64,000 nt of DNA from Hyaloscypha bicolor E (taxonomy: Eukaryota; Ascomycota; Leotiomycetes; Helotiales; Hyaloscyphaceae), in assembly GCF_002865645.1 (NCBI RefSeq), contig NW_020194685.1, positions 1,068,807-1,132,806 of the forward strand. The letters run 5' to 3'. Positions 1 to 13,499 of the stretch are shown here, in pieces. The notes under the pieces were generated by a model. That model was not told the origin of the DNA and ran no database searches. It was given only the letters and a program-made list of their open reading frames with translations. A program made the position numbers and the translations under genes. The stretch's first letter is position 1; the number at the start of each line of letters is the position of its first letter.

Positions 1-299
1 TAAGATCTATATTAAAAAGTAAAAGTATAATAGATCTAATAGTAATTTTAACTATAAACTTACTATTTTCCTTAATATCTACTAATATATAAAGCTTCTA
101 TAAAAGGTACTAATATAAGCTTTTCCTATTATACTAAAAGAACTAGCTTAAGACTATTTCTATAGTAACTAGCTCTCTTAATATATATATAAAGAGGCTT
201 ATATTAATATCTATAGCTTTTTTAAAGGCCCTAGATTTAAATATTGAAATTTAGATAAATAAAACACTACTATATTAGCTTTTATAATAGCTAAATTTC

Positions 300-3200
300 C
301 GGAAAAAACAATATTTAAGACTATTTAACTACTAATTAATGAACTATATTAATTATAGTATAGTTTTATACCTAACTTGCAAAATACTAAATTCCTCTAT
401 AATAAGATTATTATTTTTTACTAAGGCTTCCGGGCATATAAATATATAATCTCAAATTCTCTTATAAATCTCGACTAGCTTATTAATAAGCTCTAGTTAT
501 CTATTATTATATATAAAAGCAAATAATAAGCTAATCCCGAAACCTTCTTTACTAATTAATAATACTATTCTTAGAACTCTCTAAGCTATTATTCCTCCGG
601 AAATTATTAATACAGACCTAGCTATAACTTCGGAACCCGTAATAACTATTCCAAGTTCTATAATTATAATAATTATATTCCGAAGTCATGTTTTATATAT
701 AAGAAACCCAAATACCGCTTATAAAAGCATATACTAGAGAAATAAGAGGCTGAGAAAGCTTGATTTAGGAATAGAAATATTTATTAGTTTAGATCTCGAA
801 ATACTCGTAACTTTAATAAATGCTTTAGTAATACTTATATATAGTATATTACTAAAGCCAAAGGTAAAGAAGGTAATAAGAGTAATAAGAACAAACTAGT
901 AAATAATGCTTTTAAGGCTTTATTAGCAGAAATAAATAAAGAAAAAAAATATTATCCAGATTCTTATTTTACTTTAGTTAAGAGCTTTTTAGCTACTCCT
1001 ATTATTCCTGTTTTACTAATAACTATAGCTAATATTCTTATAGATAACCTTACTTCTCTTTCCCTTATATATTAGATAATAGGCAAAAACCATACCTTAA
1101 AGCCTATTAAATCCTTAATAAAAAACACCTAGACTTTTATAATTAATAATATATTAAGATATAATACTTATTATTTTTACGGAATTATAATTAATACTAG
1201 AGCCTCTAAATACTTAATTACTAGTTCTAACTAATTCCAAGCTCTCTAGTAAACTAATAATAGTATTAAACTTAATAAAACTACTAAAGGTTAAGTTAAT
1301 ATCTAGTTTAGTATTGGATTTATGTTTTCTATTAGATCTATAATAGTAAGTATACTAATTAGGTAAATATAATTCTATATTATACTTTTAAAGACTCTAT
1401 TTTTACTTAGCTTAGCTAATATAGATAAGCTAGGGGTCTACTTTAATAATCTTACTAATTATCTTATTATTTCTATTAGAAAATATATATCTATAATATA
1501 ATATTTCGGATATTCTTTCCTGTTTTAAAATACTATATTATAAGGCTTTATTTCTAAATTCTTTACTTATAATCCCTATTTTCTTATAGAGATTAAATTA
1601 TAATATCTATACTATTATTTTAGTTATTTATTTATTAGTAAGCTCCGAAATATACTAGAATAAGCAAGCTATAATATTAATATAGAAGCCCTTAAGTATC
1701 TTATAAAGTATTATAAGTAATACTAAAAATATAGCTAATTACTCAAATAATTCAAGTTTAATCTAAGAAATAATATTAGCTTTAATTACTCTATTATTAT
1801 TAATATTTTCTATATTTCCGGTAAGCCTATACTTTATATTATTAATAAAAGTACTCGATATTAAGCCGGCTAATAGCTCTAGAATATTAGTATAATATAT
1901 ACCTGAGATATACTTAAATAATACTAGATTAATAACTATTTAGGCCCTCTTAATTAGATTATAGTAAATACTAGAAAGTAGTTTACTAGTAAGAAGTTTG
2001 CTTAGCTTGCAAATACTATAGGAACTAAGATTAAGATTATTCCTATAGAAACTTATAACTCTATTGGAATTATAGAATACTACTATAGTCTAATCCAATA
2101 TACCTATCTTATTATTATGGCTAAAGTTAATAGAATTAATAAGGATACTATACTTCAAATAGCTTTTAAGGCTATTAATAACTTTACGGGACCTAATAGT
2201 ATTATCCTAACCTTTTTAATTTATAGTACTTTACCTTAAATAACCGAATATAATACCTTATTACTTATTATATTATAGTAATTAGTAGTACTCAAGAAGG
2301 TAATAGTAGAAATTCAGAAGCTTTAAGCTAGATATTAAATTATAAATATTTTAAATACCCGAAATAGTTCTAATACTACTAATATCTATAAACTATTCCT
2401 GAATTTAAATATTCTCGTTTAATATAAAGGAAATACCGGTTAACCTAGTAATTAGGATAGACTATATAAGCTAGTAGCTATTAATAGGGAGAACTATATA
2501 CTAGCTCTATTATATAGTAATATTATCTTCCGTTTAACCTTTATAAAGCCCTTTTATATAGGGGATATTAAGGTTATTACTAATAGCCCCGAATCTGAAC
2601 CTATTTCCGAACCTAATAATAAGGCCAAAAGTAATACGGGTATAATTTCTCCTACTATTTTACTAAAGTATAATAGAGAATACTCTTATAAGACCCCGGA
2701 TATTATAGTATTTCTATAGGATAATAAACTATACGAGAATTTCTATTAAATTAAAGTTACTAGCTTTTTAGAAAAGAATATATTTAAGGTTACTCTCAGA
2801 TCTCAGATACTAAAAGAAGTATATATCTTTAACTTCTGGTTTATTAATAAGATTAAGAATAAGAGTATAGAGAAAGAGCTTAAGAAATTAAGACTAGTTA
2901 TCTAAGCTTATAATAATAATAAGAAATATATAATATTAATATAATTACCTATTATCTAATATATTAACTAGAGAATTATTCTTAGTATTATTACTATAAT
3001 AATAAATACTACGGAATTATATTTATATAATATCTTATAAGCTTATATCTAATTAATAACCTTATTTAATTATAATTTCTATATTAACTTATCTTATAAG
3101 CTTATTAGAAAGCTAAATCTAAAGAATAATTCTATTCTAAAAGTTATAAAACTATTATATAATATACCGGAAGCTAGGAACTACTAGTTTAAGACTTACT

Positions 3201-4210
3201 ATTCCTACTATATTAATAAGTTCTCTATAAAATAGTTAACTTATAATCCTTGCCTATTCTATAGTAAGTAATTCTTCGGAATTATTAGTCTTTAAACTAA
3301 TAATACCCTATTTATTAGAACTAATGATTTTGTAAAGGCAAAGTAACTAAAGCTCTATAAGGCTAAGTTCTTGGCTAAGAAGTATGAATTCCTTACTTTT
3401 AATTATAATCTCAAATTTAATAAAGGTATTATTTATATAAATATTACTAGAATTACTCTTATATAGAAATACTAGTATAAGAATTTCCGAACTATTTCTA
3501 TAAAGAATATTACTACTATAAGTAATAGGGATACTATTCGTTAAAATCTCTCTATTAAAGACTAATATATTACCCAATATATAAGAGAAGTATATATTAT
3601 ATTAGTCTATTAACTAGAAGCTTTATATAACCTATTAATTACTACTTAAGCTATTAAATCCTCGGAAACTAATATAAAGGTACTTAATAAGTATATTTAA
3701 TAGTAAATTAAGAATACTACTAAAGAACTGAGATTTATAAAGCTAGTAAAGAAGTTCTTATATTTAATTATTTTATAAATACTTTATTTGCAAATAATAA
3801 AGATCTCTTTTCCCAAATCGGATATATTCTAGTTCTAATAGACGGAACTAGATATACTAATATTATTTACTAGTTCTTTATTAAATATAAGAAAGTTACT
3901 AGAAGTATTCTAGCTTTGGAACTCTATAATATGGCTTATGGTTTTAATATGGGCGCTTTAGTTAAATCTATAATTAATAGAATACTAGAAATAGAACTAC
4001 TACTAGTTATCTATATAGATTCGAAGTTATTATATGAATACCTTATTAAATTAGGTACTACTCGAGAGAAATACCTAATAATTAATATAATATATCTCTG
4101 CCAGATATATAAATAATGAGAAATTATAGAAGTTAAGTAAATTAAAGGAGAATTAAATCCTGCTAATTCTATAATAAAATTAAAGCTAATAAATATCCTC
4201 AAATGCCTAA
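300..4210 (+). mobile_element. Ty1/copia retrotransposon fossil, RIP-inactivated
   Basis: Translating through the stops gives copia motifs in canonical order. A decayed CCHC zinc knuckle of Gag (CFIYKKPKYRL then KH) lies near 685-735. An integrase core segment (TYNSIGIIEYYY, from a HNSxGIVER-type sequence) starts at 2051, followed by INKDTILQIAFKAINNFTGP. RNase H ends the element at about 3910-4200 with MAYGFNMGALVKS, IYIDSKLLYEYLIKLGTT and, after stops, IKGELNPANS. Gag, integrase, then RNase H on one strand identifies Ty1/copia. Many C:G to T:A changes make it non-functional. LTR ends were not found with certainty; the 5' end may lie outside the window. The bounds are approximate. Confidence 0.82.
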
Positions 4211-4500
4211 TTAATATAAATACTATATAATTAGATATAAAAAAATAGGTTAAGTATAAATAGGGCAGAAAATAGATATATAAGATAGGAGAATATTATA
4301 GGAGGGGAAGTTATATATAAAAGGCTATAGCCTTTAATATATAACTAAAACCTCAGAAGTAATATAGATATATAGAGTATTTGGGAAATCTGGTACTAGG
4401 CCGGATTAGGGAATTTGTATATAATTAGAGAAAGATACTATTTTTCGCGTTTTTAGAGAGTTTCTAGTATTAGTATAGCTATTTCTCTGGGAGTTACGTA

Positions 4501-4590
4501 TATAATTACGGGATACGGGATACGGGATATGGGTAATAGGTAATGAGATATAAGTAATGGGATATGGGATACGGGATATAGTTATATAAC
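4501..4590. repeat. degenerate GGGATAC/GGGATAT heptamer repeats
   Basis: Several near-copies of GGGATAC or GGGATAT follow one another, broken by GGTAATAG-like spacers. It is the most G-rich spot in the AT-rich block. It may belong to the 3' end of the copia element or be an independent satellite. Confidence 0.6.
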
Positions 4591-6399
4591 CTCGCATCCC
4601 ATTAGTAACTCGACTAGTAGACTAGACCCCTTTAGGATTAGCAGATTTAGGGATTATATATTAATATTATAATACTATAATCCCTACTTCTAAATAAAAA
4701 CTTTACTAACCTTATATAAATAGTACTTCTATACCTATATAATAGTACTATGCGTTCCTAGTAAACTAATACTTATTCTTAGTAAATTATATTTTTATAT
4801 TAGCTATTATATTACTTTCTTCTAAAAAGAAGTCTAAATACCCTTATTTAGAGAATTATTTAGTTATAATATAAAAAAGAAAAAGAGGAAATAATAGCTA
4901 TTAATTCTATTTTATCTAATTCTTATAGCTTATTTATAATTAAAATATAGTCTTAACTTTATTAAAATAACCTAGTTCTTAATATATTCCGGCTAGTTCT
5001 TATTATTTATATTATATTTATATTTATATTAATAATATAATCTAGAAATACTATATAGGCTATAGCTAATATTAGAACTATTATTATTAGGCGGTTTTCG
5101 AATAAAGATAATAAATTAATTTTATTTATTAAAGCAGGCTTTAATATAATAGCTTATTTACTTTTTTTCTTAATTAGAATAGTAATATTTGACTTAATTA
5201 GACTACTTTTAAGCTACTTAATTAACTTCTAGAACTTTTCGAGTTTAATATATATATCCTTAAATTATTTATTTATTTTAGAGATTTATATATTAAGGCC
5301 AGCTATTTTAGCTATTTTATTATTATATTCCCGGGCCTTAAGCTTTATAATTCTGGTTTTATAAGAATTTCTAAAGAGTTTTACGACTTTCCAAATAATA
5401 TTATATACTAATTTATTAATATTTATAAGGTATTAGTTCTTTGCTTTAGTCTTTAGAATTATTTACTAGCTTTTGGTTTTAGACTAGTACTTTATATAAT
5501 AACTACTATTTAGTATTATATGTTTCTTAATTATATTAAGTATTTTAATACTAGTTTAATTACTTTTATTAGAATTAGAGTTTTCTTTATTATTAAAATC
5601 TTTTTTATTTTTAGTTTTTTTATTATTAGAATTCTTATTATAGTCTAATACCTTATATTTCTTAAATATATTAGCTTTATTCTTATTAATCTTTTTAGTA
5701 TTTAGCTTAATAAGATTAATAAGATATTTCTTATTAATATTATTTATTTTACTTATTAGATTATTAGACTTATTATTATTAGTAATTAAATTCTCTATTT
5801 TATTATTTTTAAAATATTCTATTAAGATATCTTTTATAGTAATTTCAGATATATTCTTAAGAATAATACGAGCCGTATTTTATATATTAATTTGTTTTTA
5901 GATAAAAAAATTACTATTTTTATTTATAAAAATAGTTTAGTTAATAATTATATTAATAATAGTTATAGCTACTAAACTTAAAATACTATTACTATTACTT
6001 AAATTATCTAGAATCTAGTAAATAGCCTTATTTAGTCCGGTTATAAATAATATATTATTGGGATTTCTTATTTATTTTATTTTTATTAATAGTTCTATTA
6101 AGGTAATAGTAATAATATAAATAGTTAAGATTATAAAAATTAAAGTAATTAAAAAGAATCTCCTCGATTTTTAATAATATTTCGAATTAATATAATTAAG
6201 TATTTATTTTTAGGTTAGTTTTAAGAATTTACTTTTTTATAATTTGCCTAGATAATAAAACATAATTTAATATAATAAAGAAAAATATTTTATCTAGATT
6301 TCTAGAAAAGAAAATAGGTACTAATATAATAAAATAAAGAAAATATATTAGAATTTAAATAAAACCCGGAAAATATTTAGGCTTCTTTTTTTCTTTTTT

Positions 6400-9300
6400 A
6401 ATTATAAAGGCCTTATTATTAAGGTTTATTATTATCCAAATAATTTTTATTAAACTTATTTTCTTTAGTATATTAAATCTATTTATTTAGCTAAATAAAA
6501 GATCCTGCTTTATTAGAGTTCTATTTATATAATTTATATAATTCAAATATTAAGTTCTTAAAGTTTAATATAAAATACTATTTATTATTTATATCTTATT
6601 TCTTTTATTTAATCTTATAATAAAGCTTATTATAAAGTATTTTGGAAAAAAGAATCTTCTTAATTTCTTATTCGAGTTTACTATTAATTTTAGTAAAACC
6701 AGATTCTTTATTAGTTTAACTAGATAGTAAATTAGTAGGATTCTTATAAAGTCTATTTACATAGAAAATTAGCCAAATTCTATATAATAGAAAAAGATCT
6801 AATTAATATAAATAGCCTATTATTCTATTAATTTTAAATGATTTAATAAAGAAATAATCTAACTTATTAGATAAATAATTCGTTTTTTAGATCTTTTTAA
6901 TTATATAAACTATATTTCCTAGATTAAAGTCTAGTTTTTACTATTTTTTATTAGCTTATTTAACTTAATACTTTTAAACTATTATTATATATTTTCGGAT
7001 ATAACTAATAGTAATATTAATTCTTTTAGTTTACTATTATATTTCTTTTTAATTAAATTTCTTTTTTAGTATTTTGAATTCTATTATTAGTAGTATCTAA
7101 TTAATATTTAGCCTGGATTTATATTTATAATTAATTATTAAAGGAAATAAGCTAGTTAATTTATATAGGTAAATAATATTTATAATATTAAATACTAGAA
7201 ATAAATTTACCTAATTATTTCAGAAATAATTAATAAAAAAGTAAAGTCGGGTATTAATAATTTAATTAATAATTTCTATTTATTTATTAATTTGAATATA
7301 TTTTATAATCGAGAGCTTTAGTTTAGTTCTAGTTAATTTTAGTAGTTTATTTATAAAATCTGAAATAAACTAGAGTTTTTAATTATTTATAATAATAAAA
7401 AAAGAACTTTAGAATTATTAGATATAATAATAGAATAGGCTAGTAATAGTTCTGGCTATAATATTCTTAATTATTAATAGGCTTATATATTATTTAGATA
7501 ATTAATTAATTATAATAAATATATTATTATATTTTTTATTTATAAAGCCAGAAATATAAAAGTTTATAAATAAATTATTTTATATTTTTAGGAGAACTAA
7601 TAATAGATATAATAGGCCTAGTATTTTATTTTTTAGTTTATAAAACCTTTAATATTTATAATAGTTTACTATAAAATAGTTAATATTTATATAGAAAATA
7701 AACTATTAGTAAAGTTTCTAAACTAGAATTTTTATTTTATTTTAATTAAGATATATAATAGTTATTATATTATGAATTTATTATAGAAATCTAATTTATA
7801 AATTATTATATTTATTTAATATAATAAGTCTTTTATTATAAAGTATATAGCTATTTAATATTTCTTATAGATCTATATTTTCTAGGGCTTTCCTATATTT
7901 ATTCTCTAGAATTAAGTTCGTCTAATTAGCTTATAAAACTTTAATTATAACTAATAGCTCGTTTATTTTTTCTATTTTAGTAGAAATATAAGCTATATCT
8001 TTTATTTTAATAAAAGCGAGAATTAGATCTAATAAAATAATTTATCTAATTCTTTTAGCTTTTTTAGTCTGTTTTTGAGTTAGTATAAGCTTATTTTTTT
8101 GAGATAAGATATTAGTAATAATATTATTTTTATTTAGCTAATAAATAATTTAATAATAGAATTATAATAAGAAACCTATTTATTAAATTTATTATTTATT
8201 TAAAAGCCTTTTAATACTAAAATACTCGAAAGCTTTATAATTAGTAATAATTAGAAAATTAGATAAGCTAATTAGTTCTATTTATTATTTCTAGAGTCTT
8301 TAGATAATAATAAGAAAATCTTTATTATAAATTTTATAATAGCTTTTAATTCTTTAAAAAGCTTTAGAATAGAATAAAACCGGATACTATTATTTATTCT
8401 TTAGGCTTTTTTAAAAGAATATATATATAATAGCTAGATTCGAATAATTAGTTTCTAGATAGGTTTTCTTATTATATTTAAAATATAGAAATATTAGGGC
8501 AAAAAGAAATAAATTCTTAAGCTAATTAAAGATATTTAGCTAGATTTTATTAAATATAAACTTTAATAGAATATTCTTTTTAGTTAAATAGTTTAGGGAA
8601 TAAGAAATATATTTATAGACTTAAATAAACCTATAATAAAAGTTATAAAAGCCTAAAAATAATTATATTTCTCTTTTTATTATAAATTAATACTAGTTTT
8701 AAATAATAAAGGTTTTAGTAAAATCTATTTATATATTTTAATTCGAGATAATAAATTTTAAGAATATTATTTTAGAGATTTCAAATTTATATTTATAAAT
8801 ATTAATTTATAATCCGGTATTTTAGAGCTTTTATAAGACTATTTTAATATATTATTAATATTTCTTTTTATTCTTAGAAAAAATAAATATATTATTAATA
8901 TAAGCTAAATAAAAGTTATTTAAATAGTTTATTAGAATAATATTAATATATTATTAGAAAGTTATTAAATTATTATAAAGTTTAAATAATAGAATTACTA
9001 GTTTAAAGAATTTATATCTCGTTCTAAAAGCTGCCTATATTATAGAAGTTAGTTTTATATAAATTTAATTAAAAGTATACTAAATATCCAATTTAATAAA
9101 TACTAATAATTTAGCTAATTAGTTAAGTATTTCGGTAATAAGTAATAAGAAATAATAGTTCTTTTTTATTATAATATTTAGCTATTAATAATTAATATTA
9201 AATTATAGGCTATTATTTTACTTTTTAATAAATAAAACTAGTAATAAGAAAGAAAATTTAAATAGTTTAATAAAACCCTTTTTCAGATTCTTAATAAGAT

Positions 9301-12300
9301 ATCCTTTTATTTTTTCGAGTTTACTAGAGCTTATTTTATAAAATAGGCTGTTTTTATTAAAAGATCTAGTTTATTAAAACGGAATTTATAATTAAAGAAT
9401 TAAGACTAGAAAAGCTTATTTATTATTTTCTTAAAAAATACTCTAGTTATATTATATAATTATATAAAAAGAGATATTTAAAGCCTTTAAAGTTTCTTAA
9501 AACTAAAAAATAATATATTATTAAAAATATCTAGTTTATTTATATTTAGAAAATATATTAGATTACTAGTTTAAATATAATATCTAGTAAACTATAATAT
9601 TAGTTATTTAATTACTATAGGTAATAATAAATATTTCTTTAGTTTATAATTCTATTTCTTAAATATATAATTAATTTTATTAATAGTAACTAATTCAATT
9701 AAGTTATTAGAATCTTTAGTATTTAATTAGAAAATAGCTATTTTAATAAAATAATAGAAATAGTCTAGTAACTTATTTATTTTTAGAATATTAAAATCTA
9801 GCTCTTTTTTCTTTATCTAATATTTGGCTTTTCTTATAAGAAGGTTTTATAAAAGAATAAAAAGTATATCTTTTTACTTTTCGGGTCTAGTTTTACTAGT
9901 TTCTTTTAGAATTCTAGTTAAAATATTTTCGGAATAGTTATTTTTTTAATATTTCTTATTAAAATATCGAATTTTCTAAATAAAACCCGACTAATTTGCC
10001 TTATAATTCTCTAGCTAATAAAGTTAAATCCATTAATAGTCTAATAGGATATTATATTTTACTAGCTATTTTCTTTCCAGAATTATATTATAAGAGCCAA
10101 AATTAGTAATAAATAAATATTATTAAGTTTGGGAATATTAATTAATAACTAGATATTAAATAGCTTTACTAGGTTATTTATTAAAACCTTATAAGAAAAC
10201 GGGAGTTTTGAGTTTATATAAAGGTATTTATAATACTTTTATTAAAAAGCAAATATATTTTTAATTAATTAGAATATATATATTTATTTTAGTATTTATT
10301 AAATACTAGAAAGTTATAGTTTTATTTTTCTAATATATTTTATAATTAATAAAAAACTAGTTTCTATTAATTAGCTAAATAAGATTTATAGACCCTTAAT
10401 AGAATTCTTATTTTAGAAAAGCTACTTTTATATCTAAAGCTAAACTTTTCCCGATTTATTAATATTATATTCTTTATTAAATAATAAATAAGAATTAGTA
10501 TTTTTATTATTTATTTCTAAATTATTAGCTTTCTTTAAATAATTCTCTTTAATAAATATAATCTTATTAAAATTAAAACAAGTATTTTTTATATATTTAG
10601 GCTTTCTATAGCTATAATAATAAAGATTCTCTAACTAGTCTAATCTCTTTTTAAATTCTTAGTAAACTATTTCCTTTAGCTATAAGAATACTAGCTACTA
10701 AAGTTAATCTACTAAATATAAAGTTATTATAGTTTTTTAGATTCTAATAGGCTTTCTAGTCCGGAATAATATTTAATAATAAATGATTTCTATTAGTTAT
10801 TTCTCCTGAAATTACTAATTCTTAATTAAAATAAGTCTATTTTCTTATTCTATATACTATTTAATAAGGTCCCTAAATATATTAAACTTCTTATTATTTA
10901 AGCTTTTAAATAGCTCGAGATTTATTTTATTTATTAAATTATTATATTAATTATTTAGTAACTTCTCTAGTTTTATTATTAAGTAAATAAACTCTATCTA
11001 AAATACCAGAAATAGCTTATTTCTTTACTTTAAATACTAGTATATCTCTTTTATTTCCTAATATTTTATTTCTTTGCTTTTACTATAAGCTTACTAAAGA
11101 ATCTTAAAGATCTATTTAATAGTCGAAATCTATTTAACTAATCTAAGTTCTAGTTAATTATAAATAAAGTTATAGGTATTTCCGGTAACTAGTTATATTA
11201 TATAAGTAATTTTTAATAGTTTATTATTAAATTTAGAAGAATTCTATATTAGTTTATTTCTTATATTAAATATCTAATTATTAATCTAATAATTATCTTT
11301 ACTTATAAATAGAACAGAATTCTTAATTCTAATAAATTATAATTAATTATTAAAAATTAAAAGCAAAAGAAAGCCTTAGTATTAGCTTTTATATAATTCT
11401 TCTAATAGGAACTTATAATATTTCTAGATATTTATCTATTTGAATTTTTATTTTATAGCTTCTTTTTATAGTAGTTTTTTTCTTATATAAAGTCGACTAA
11501 TAATTACCTTTAGCTTATTAACTTTTTTAGTAAATTAGTTAATATATAAATGAAATTTCTAATAGTATTCTACTTATTTATTAGCTATAAAGTAATATTT
11601 ATTAATAAGGTTATTTTATATAAGTAATTTCTACTAGGCCTTATTTGTTTTTAGGGCATTTATACTAATTTTAAGTTCTAAGTCGGCTAGTTATTTCTTA
11701 ATATCTTTTTCTGAAATAGTATTATAATAGCTTTTCCGGTAATATAGGTTTATAATATTAAAGTCCGGCTTTTCTATTTTATTATATTAGGGCCTTTTAT
11801 CTAATATATTTATAATAGTAATATTTGATTCCGGGCCGTTTATAATAGCTTTAAAAGAAGTATTAGCTATAGAGATAAATACTAAATAAGTTCTTTTTAT
11901 TTAATATTAGTAAACTATAACTAATTATTATCTTATTTAGTTTTAAGTTAGTAAATTAAAACCGACTATTATCTTTTCTTGTTTTAAATTAGTAAATTAT
12001 TACTAATTCTTTATATATTAGAGAAAGGGGCCGGTTCTTTTATTCTTATTAGTATTAAGGAAATATTATTTATTCTAATTAAGAATTAGGCTCCGAGATT
12101 AACCGGATTATAAAGAATAATATTTTTCTTCTTTTATATTAGTAAAAAACTAATTATTAGAAAGGAAATATTATTTATTCTAGTTAAGGGTTAGGCTCCG
12201 AAATTAACTAAATTATAAAGAATATTATATTTCTAGTTAAGCTCTCTAGTTCTTTATAGTTTAAGGAGATTATTAAATATTAAAAGTAGTATTTTATTTT
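6400..12300 (-). mobile_element. Ty3/gypsy retrotransposon fossil, RIP-inactivated
   Basis: On the - strand the reverse transcriptase is readable through stops. KLDI at 9083-9094 comes from the KLDIRxAF motif. AAFRTRYKFFKLVILLFK follows from 9034 downwards, matching the family pattern TAFRTRYGxFEYxVMPFG. YINNIFIFS at 8876-8902 is a decayed YLDDILIYS active-site motif. Further along the - strand, near 7490-7545, KKYNNIFIIIN and LSK resemble the first catalytic block of a gypsy integrase. Reverse transcriptase before integrase is the Ty3/gypsy order. Gag, protease and RNase H were not resolved and the element limits are approximate. The stretch 4640-6400 is similarly AT-rich and may hold part of this or another element. 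Confidence 0.78.
12057..12228. repeat. pair of ~67-bp imperfect direct repeats, 105 bp apart
   Basis: AAGGAAATATTATTTATTCT starts at 12057 and again at 12162. Both copies continue with TAGGCTCCGA and ATTATAAAGAATA. The differences are mostly G/A and C/T changes, as expected for RIP acting on an older duplication. It could be a duplicated part of a gypsy LTR or leader. Confidence 0.7.
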
Positions 12301-13018
12301 TGCTTTCTAAAAATAAATACGAGTTCTTTACTAGTAGTATTATATTGCCTCTATAGGCCGAGTTAAATAAGCTTAGTATTATATAATAGCGGGATTAATA
12401 TAATAGTTAAAGGCTTAAAGTTTAAAGAATCTCATATATTAGAAAATACTAAACTATAAAATAAAGTAGAAAGAATACTTTAATCTTTAGTATTATTCTA
12501 TTTAAGTAATTCCGGCTTTGCTTTATTTTATATCTATTTCTAATATCTTATTCTTAGCAGATTATACTCTTATACTAGCTATTATAGTTTCTAAAAGAAT
12601 TTCTAATATATTATTAATATATATTAATAAAAATAAAAATAAAAATATTTAATATTTTTAAAAATTCTAAAACTTTTTATTTTTATTATTTTAAAATCTA
12701 TTACTTATATTTTTAAGATTTTAAGATTTTAAGATTTTAATAATATTTATATTTCTAATAGTTTTAAACTAGTTTATTTAAAATCTTTTATAAAATAAAA
12801 AAAAATAAACTTTAAATACTATTATAAATATAATATTTAAAGCTTAGAAAATAAAACAGAAGATTTTTTATAAAAATAATTTAAAGTTAAAAAAGAGAAA
12901 ACTAGAATACAAAAGATTAATTTTTTTTTAATAATATATAAATTTATAAAAGGCTTAGTTTTCTAAATATTTCAAATATATATTTTTTAATAAAATTATA
13001 ATAACTAGTATTATATAA

Positions 13019-13094
13019 TTAGTTTTAATTAAAGAAATTAGTTTTAGTTAAAGAAATTAGTTTTAGCTAAAAGAATTAGTTTTAGCTAAGGTTC
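13019..13094. repeat. 19-bp tandem repeat, four copies
   Basis: TTAGTTTTAGTTAAAGAAA-type units begin at 13019, 13038, 13057 and 13076 with one to a few substitutions each. A three-copy TAAGATTTT array lies nearby at about 12711-12738. Both sit at the right edge of the AT-rich block. No function is visible. Confidence 0.75.
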
Positions 13095-13499
13095 TAAGCT
13101 ATAATTCAAATCAAGTTCACTTTTAAAACTCGGTATTTTAATAGTTTTTAGCTATATTTACTTATTTATTATTATATTTTACTCTTATTTCTTTTTAGCT
13201 TTAAATTCTTAAAATATAAGAAATTATTAATTTTTGAGCCTTATTTTATTGCTTTATTTCTATTATTATAAAAATATAAATAATAATATTAGATAATAAA
13301 ATTAAAAGTTAAATTATAATATATATTATTATATTTAAAATATAAAAGTTCTTAAATTAGAAAATAATTTTATATTTATTAATATAATAAAATAGAATTT
13401 CTTAGATTAAAAAATGGCTTTTAATATAAAATACTATAATAGATATTTCTTGTATTATATATATAGAACTCGAATTCTTAAGAATAAACCGGTTTTAAA

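Noticed and set aside
3347..4597. Small frames of 60-76 codons in the AT-rich block
   Set aside because: They are remnants of RIP-mutated retrotransposon coding sequence or chance frames, not genes.
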